A stretch of 26,689 bases of DNA from JAJDNW01 sp039714495 (GTDB lineage Bacteria; Desulfobacterota; Desulfobacteria; Desulfobacterales; B30-G6), in contig JBDLJD010000046.1 of assembly GCA_039714495.1 (NCBI GenBank), positions 1 through 26,689 of the forward strand, written 5' to 3'. The notes below the pieces were generated by a model, which saw only the letters and a program-made list of their open reading frames with translations, did not search any database and was not told the origin of the DNA. Below, piece by piece: positions 23,733-26,689 of this stretch. Numbering within the stretch: position 1 is the first letter of the stretch; every line of letters starts with the position of its first letter. The position numbers and the translations under genes are program-made.

Positions 23733-24086
23733 TTATGAGTGGCTTATACCAGGTTGAGAATGTGTCTTCTGGTTATTCAATTGGCTAATTTGAATTGGCC
23801 TGATACTTTTTAGATCATCCGACTCGGCAATCTTAGCGAAATATAGATCCCATCTTAGTTGAATATTCATCCAGAAATCAGCCGAGACCTTAAAAACTTT
23901 CGATAATCTCAAAGCGGTGCTGGGCGTTATGCCTCTTTTACCGTTTATTATCTCATTTACCCTTTGGTAAGGTACGTTGATAGCGCTCGCCAATTTCCTC
24001 TGAGTAAGCCCCATCGGTTTTAGGAATTCTTCCAACAACATTTCACCAGGGTGCGTTGGGGCTCTATGGGTTGGTACTCTTATCAT
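23733..24086 (-). CDS. higA: HigA-type antitoxin, XRE family
   Basis: A 117-residue HigA/VapI-type antitoxin. The helix-turn-helix occupies about residues 27-66 (LTQRKLASAINVPYQRVNEIINGKRGITPSTALRLSKVF), preceded by the family-typical PTHPGEMLLEEFLKPMGLT and followed by SADFWMNIQLRWDL. It neutralises HigB and represses the operon. AGGAG lies 8 bases before the ATG. It follows higB by 27 bases, the usual toxin-first order of higBA. The C-terminal tail (QLNNQKTHSQPGISHS) is longer than typical and may be non-conserved. The AT-rich composition contrasts with the flanking GC-rich genes and suggests acquisition. Confidence 0.92.
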   Translation of the reverse strand: MIRVPTHRAPTHPGEMLLEEFLKPMGLTQRKLASAINVPYQRVNEIINGKRGITPSTALRLSKVFKVSADFWMNIQLRWDLYFAKIAESDDLKSIRPIQISQLNNQKTHSQPGISHS

Positions 24087-24113
24087 TTTATATTCTCCTG
24101 TATAATTAATTAA

Positions 24114-24407
24114 TTAATGGTAGTCTATGATTTCCACATTTAATGGGCCATTTTTTCCCCAGGTAAAGCAAATACGATACTGATCATTAATTCGGATACT
24201 ATGTTGCCCTTTTCTTTTGCCTGAAAGCGCCTCTAACCTGTTTCCTGGAGGAACTCGAAGTTCATCGAGCGTTATTGCAGAATCCAATTGATCGAGCTTT
24301 CTACATGCACTTCTCCAAACTTTTTTAGAGCATAATTTCCTTGCACCCTTCGTAGATTTGCCGTTGAAAATGTCCTCGGAAGCTTGGTTCTTAAAAGATT
24401 GTATCAT
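24114..24407 (-). CDS. higB: HigB-type toxin, RelE/ParE superfamily
   Basis: A 97-residue ribosome-dependent mRNA interferase. Family marks are MIQSFKNQASEDIFNGK at the N-terminus, KLDQLDSAITLDELRVPPGNRLEALSG in the middle, and the C-terminal core HSIRINDQYRICFTW. Length and motifs are typical of the plasmid-maintenance-killer (HigB) group. No strong ribosome binding site is seen; a possible promoter on the minus strand is TTGAAA (24437-24442 as TTTCAA on plus) with TACTGT 17 bases away, which is weak. First gene of the leftward higBA operon. It lies between epmA and the truncated second copy of the epmA 3' end. Confidence 0.92.
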   Translation of the reverse strand: MIQSFKNQASEDIFNGKSTKGARKLCSKKVWRSACRKLDQLDSAITLDELRVPPGNRLEALSGKRKGQHSIRINDQYRICFTWGKNGPLNVEIIDYH

Positions 24408-24487
24408 GAATATACAGTAACACGGCTATCATGTTATTTCAAGGTGTAATTTGTTTCGTGAATCAACGGCACCAAATATCGATATGC

Positions 24488-24534
24488 TGCAATACAGGAG
24501 GTCCGCAAATGTATTGCACGTTCCGCACGAACGT
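24488..24534. repeat. Two adjacent hairpins at the border of the epmA duplication
   Basis: TGCAATAC (24488-24495) pairs with GTATTGCA (24511-24518), and ACGTTC (24518-24523) pairs with GAACGT (24529-24534). They end 6 bases before the epmA-like sequence begins at 24541, so they mark the junction between the higBA segment and the duplicated end. Confidence 0.5.
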
Positions 24535-24540
24535 ACATAC

Positions 24541-24668
24541 TTCCTGCAATCCCTCGCGGAAATGCCGCCTGCCGCCGGAAACGCCCTGGGACTCGACCGG
24601 CTGGTGATGCTGTTTGCCGAACCGCCGTTATTGATGATGTGGTTGCTTTTACGCCTGAAGAACTCTGA
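24541..24668 (+). pseudogene. Truncated, frameshifted second copy of the epmA 3' end
   Basis: The sequence encodes FLQSLAEMPPAAGNALG, LDRLVMLFAE, matching the intact epmA end (FLKSLEQMPPAAGNALG, VDRLVMLLAD). One base is missing after GCCGA near 24620; beyond it the other frame continues TAVIDDVVAFTPEEL and stops at 24666-24668, colinear with epmA. Everything 5' of the last 43 codons is absent. The similarity continues about 55 bases past the stop, so this is a duplicated DNA segment rather than a separate paralogue. It cannot produce EpmA activity. Confidence 0.82.
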
Positions 24669-24817
24669 CCATAGAAAACGGTGAAGCGCAAATTGGGCCT
24701 ATCATTTCCTCTGTTGAAGTTTCCTCCAAATTTACTGTAATCTTTATAGACACCGGTCCCAGCAACATTGATATTGCCGTTTCTAATCTTTGTAGGGAAT
24801 GTGGGAATAAATTACTC

Positions 24818-26689
24818 TTGGTCTGTCCCGATTGCAATTTCGAGAATATACCTGGAGATAAATTTTGTGGAGAATGCGGCTATAATTTAAATCTCACAAA
24901 AGAAACACCCAAAGCAACCTCGGATACTGAAAGCTTATCTCTATCTCCCATCCCAGAAAAAATAGCCATGCAGTCTACACATAGCGTTGGTGAACGCAAA
25001 CATGTGACAGTTCTTTTTTCCGATCTAACCGGATACACGGCTATGTCAGAAAAGCTTGACCCAGAAGAAACCAAAGACATCACTAGCCAGATCTTTGGTG
25101 AAATTTCTAAAATCGTTGCGAGTTACGATGGATTCATCGAAAAGTATGTTGGCGATGCTGTTATGGCTATATTCGGAGTACCCCAGGCGCATGAGGATGA
25201 TCCAGTTAGGGCTATCAAAGCTGCCCGTGAAATCCATCTACTGGTGGATGCAATTAGTCCTGAAGTTGAAAATAAAATAGGGCAAGCCATTTCGATGCAT
25301 ACCGGCATCAATACCGGTCTAGTGGTAACCGGTGAAGTTGACTTGGAAAGAGGAACGCATGGTGTTTCCGGTGACACCATCAATCTGGCGTCACGCCTGA
25401 GCAATCTGGCGAACCCTGGTGAAATTTTGGTCGATGTAGACACCTGTCATCAAACTGAGGGGCAATTTGCATGTGAATACATGGAATCAACATCCCTCAA
25501 AGGCAAGGCCGAACCAGTCCAGGTTTTTCAGGTGTTATCCCAAAGGGACAGACCGGTTACTATTCATCGTCTCTCAGGAGTGAGAGCAGAGCTAGTCGGT
25601 AGAAATGCAGAGATGGCCGATCTGTCCGAAGCGATAGATAGTTTGCGGCAAGGCAAAGGTCGGATTTTTTCGATCTGTGGTGCCGCCGGCACAGGTAAAA
25701 GCAGACTGATAGAGGAGTTCAAAACCAGCCTTGACCTTGAACAAATTCAATGGATAGAAGGACATGCCTATGGATATTCTCAAGACATACCGTATTTCCC
25801 CTTGGTAGACCTTTTAAATCGATTGCTCCACATCGAGGAAAACGATTCTCCTGAGAAAGTGAGGAAAAAAGTTGCGTCCGGGCTTCAGTCTCTTGTCGGA
25901 AAGCGAGAAGATGTTGTCCCTTATGTGGGAGGTCTTTACTCGTTGGACTACCCGGAGATAAAAGATGTAAGCCCGGAGCACTGGAAATCACGTCTGCACA
26001 CGGCAATGCTTGCGGTTCTCACCTCTCTTGCTGATAGAGCACCGACCGTTTTCTTTCTGGAGGATCTGCATTGGGCGGACCCTTCCTTTGTGGAGTTTTT
26101 ACGACGTGCATGTTTAGAAATCCAACAACCTGCCATTGTGCTGTGTGCGTACCGACCAACCTTTAGCCTTTTCACAGGCCATCAAGCGAGCATCATTGGT
26201 AATAATTATCATGATATTCAGTTGCAGAACCTGTCACTTTCAGTCGCCCAAAATATGCTGGCATCACTGCTTAAAACTGAAACCATTCCCACCGATTTGA
26301 AGCGTTGGGTTCAGAGCAGGGCTGAAGGAAATCCCTTTTACCTGGAAGAGTTGGTCAATTCTCTGATCGAATCCGACACGCTAACTCAGGAAAATGGCAG
26401 CTGGAAACTCAAACGTTCCATTACTGAATCAGACATCCCTTCCTCACTGCACGGCCTAATCACCGGAAGACTTGATCGGCTGGAGATACAGACAAAGGGC
26501 ATTCTACAAAAGGCTTCTGTAATAGGTCGAGATTTTCTTTACGAAATTCTCAAAAGAATAACAGAGCTTGAAGAGCGTATCGATGAGGAACTCATCTATC
26601 TAGAGAGACTCGATCTAATCAGAACCCGCTCTTTGCAGCCGGAAATTGAATATATGTTCAAGCATGCTCTAACCCAGGAGATCGTCTAC
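24818..26689 (+). CDS. Zinc-ribbon / class III nucleotidyl cyclase / AAA ATPase protein (3' end off window)
   Basis: The visible 624 codons encode a zinc ribbon (CPDC and CGEC, residues 3-24), a class III adenylate/guanylate cyclase domain (about 60-240) with the metal aspartates D69 in FSDLTGYT and D113 in VGDAVMAIFG and the GDTINLASRL block, and an AAA/STAND-type ATPase with Walker A GAAGTGKS (288-295) and Walker B FFLEDLHWADPS. TPR repeats usually follow in this family. The start is doubtful: no ATG occurs before 24968, which would lose the zinc ribbon. I use the TTG at 24818, giving MVCPDCNFEN. The frame is open back to 24659 and includes another half ribbon (CRECGNK) from about 24791, so the original 5' end may have been lost at the epmA junction. 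Confidence 0.85.
   Translation, partial: MVCPDCNFENIPGDKFCGECGYNLNLTKETPKATSDTESLSLSPIPEKIAMQSTHSVGERKHVTVLFSDLTGYTAMSEKLDPEETKDITSQIFGEISKIVASYDGFIEKYVGDAVMAIFGVPQAHEDDPVRAIKAAREIHLLVDAISPEVENKIGQAISMHTGINTGLVVTGEVDLERGTHGVSGDTINLASRLSNLANPGEILVDVDTCHQTEGQFACEYMESTSLKGKAEPVQVFQVLSQRDRPVTIHRLSGVRAELVGRNAEMADLSEAIDSLRQGKGRIFSICGAAGTGKSRLIEEFKTSLDLEQIQWIEGHAYGYSQDIPYFPLVDLLNRLLHIEENDSPEKVRKKVASGLQSLVGKREDVVPYVGGLYSLDYPEIKDVSPEHWKSRLHTAMLAVLTSLADRAPTVFFLEDLHWADPSFVEFLRRACLEIQQPAIVLCAYRPTFSLFTGHQASIIGNNYHDIQLQNLSLSVAQNMLASLLKTETIPTDLKRWVQSRAEGNPFYLEELVNSLIESDTLTQENGSWKLKRSITESDIPSSLHGLITGRLDRLEIQTKGILQKASVIGRDFLYEILKRITELEERIDEELIYLERLDLIRTRSLQPEIEYMFKHALTQEIVY

Noticed and set aside
24488..24534. 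Integron attC site next to higBA
   Set aside because: Hairpins are present, but the RYYYAAC and GTTRRRY core boxes are not seen and there is no cassette array.
24451..24684. Small protein gene of 77 codons after higB
   Set aside because: Its C-terminal half is the frameshifted epmA remnant and its start has no support; treated as pseudogene.

Overview
The window looks like a chromosomal segment of an anaerobic, probably sulfate-reducing or syntrophic Desulfobacterota (deltaproteobacterial) species. Pointers are a selenocysteine-containing, Tat-exported, soluble-type formate dehydrogenase with its FdhE helper, a Liv-type amino-acid ABC transporter operon, a KamA-family radical SAM aminomutase, and moderately GC-rich genes separated by short-motif intergenic repeats. 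The taxonomic placement is an inference from gene content; no rRNA, tRNA or other phylogenetic marker lies here.

Layout. (1) 1-5507: the 5' end of a leftward Liv-type ATPase gene, then a rightward operon of substrate-binding protein, livH, livM, livG, livF and ridA. (2) 5521-7064: an AbiE-type toxin/antitoxin pair in toxin-first order, preceded by a perfect 17-bp inverted repeat that contains a symmetric promoter-like sequence. (3) 7128-10060: a cupin, a leftward ornithine cyclodeaminase/mu-crystallin homologue, a YbaK-type tRNA-editing protein and a membrane-anchored alpha/beta hydrolase. Three copies of a double-hairpin repeat lie at 5063, 7450 and 8647. (4) 10061-10591: a 531-base gap with a decayed kamA-like 3' end on the minus strand and two related hairpins in inverted orientation. 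(5) 10592-16515: fdhA (in-frame UGA read as selenocysteine), fdhB, fdhE and two exported thiol-redox proteins. (6) 16535-19005, leftward: a glutamine-synthetase-like gene followed by a KamA-family aminomutase, both with changes at substrate-binding positions. (7) 19239-23490, rightward: a hydantoinase/oxoprolinase-family protein, an HDAC-like amidohydrolase with a C-terminal cysteine cluster, and epmA. (8) 23491-26689: a leftward higBA module lying between epmA and a second, frameshifted copy of the epmA 3' end, followed by a zinc-ribbon/class III cyclase/AAA ATPase gene that runs off the window.

How the genes may work together. The Liv operon, RidA, the cyclodeaminase and the GS-like/KamA/HyuA genes all point to uptake and remodelling of amino acids or related amines. 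The most interesting candidate module is the GS-like/KamA pair: the aminomutase keeps its radical SAM cysteines and PLP lysine but lacks both aspartates that hold lysine in lysine 2,3-aminomutase, while the GS homologue keeps its catalytic acids but has an arginine at a normally glycine position in the glutamate-binding signature. They may make an amidated beta-amino acid or a related compound; this is a hypothesis. Two toxin-antitoxin modules, a pseudogene fragment on each side of the FDH region, and a duplicated epmA 3' end show that the intergenic regions have been rearranged repeatedly.
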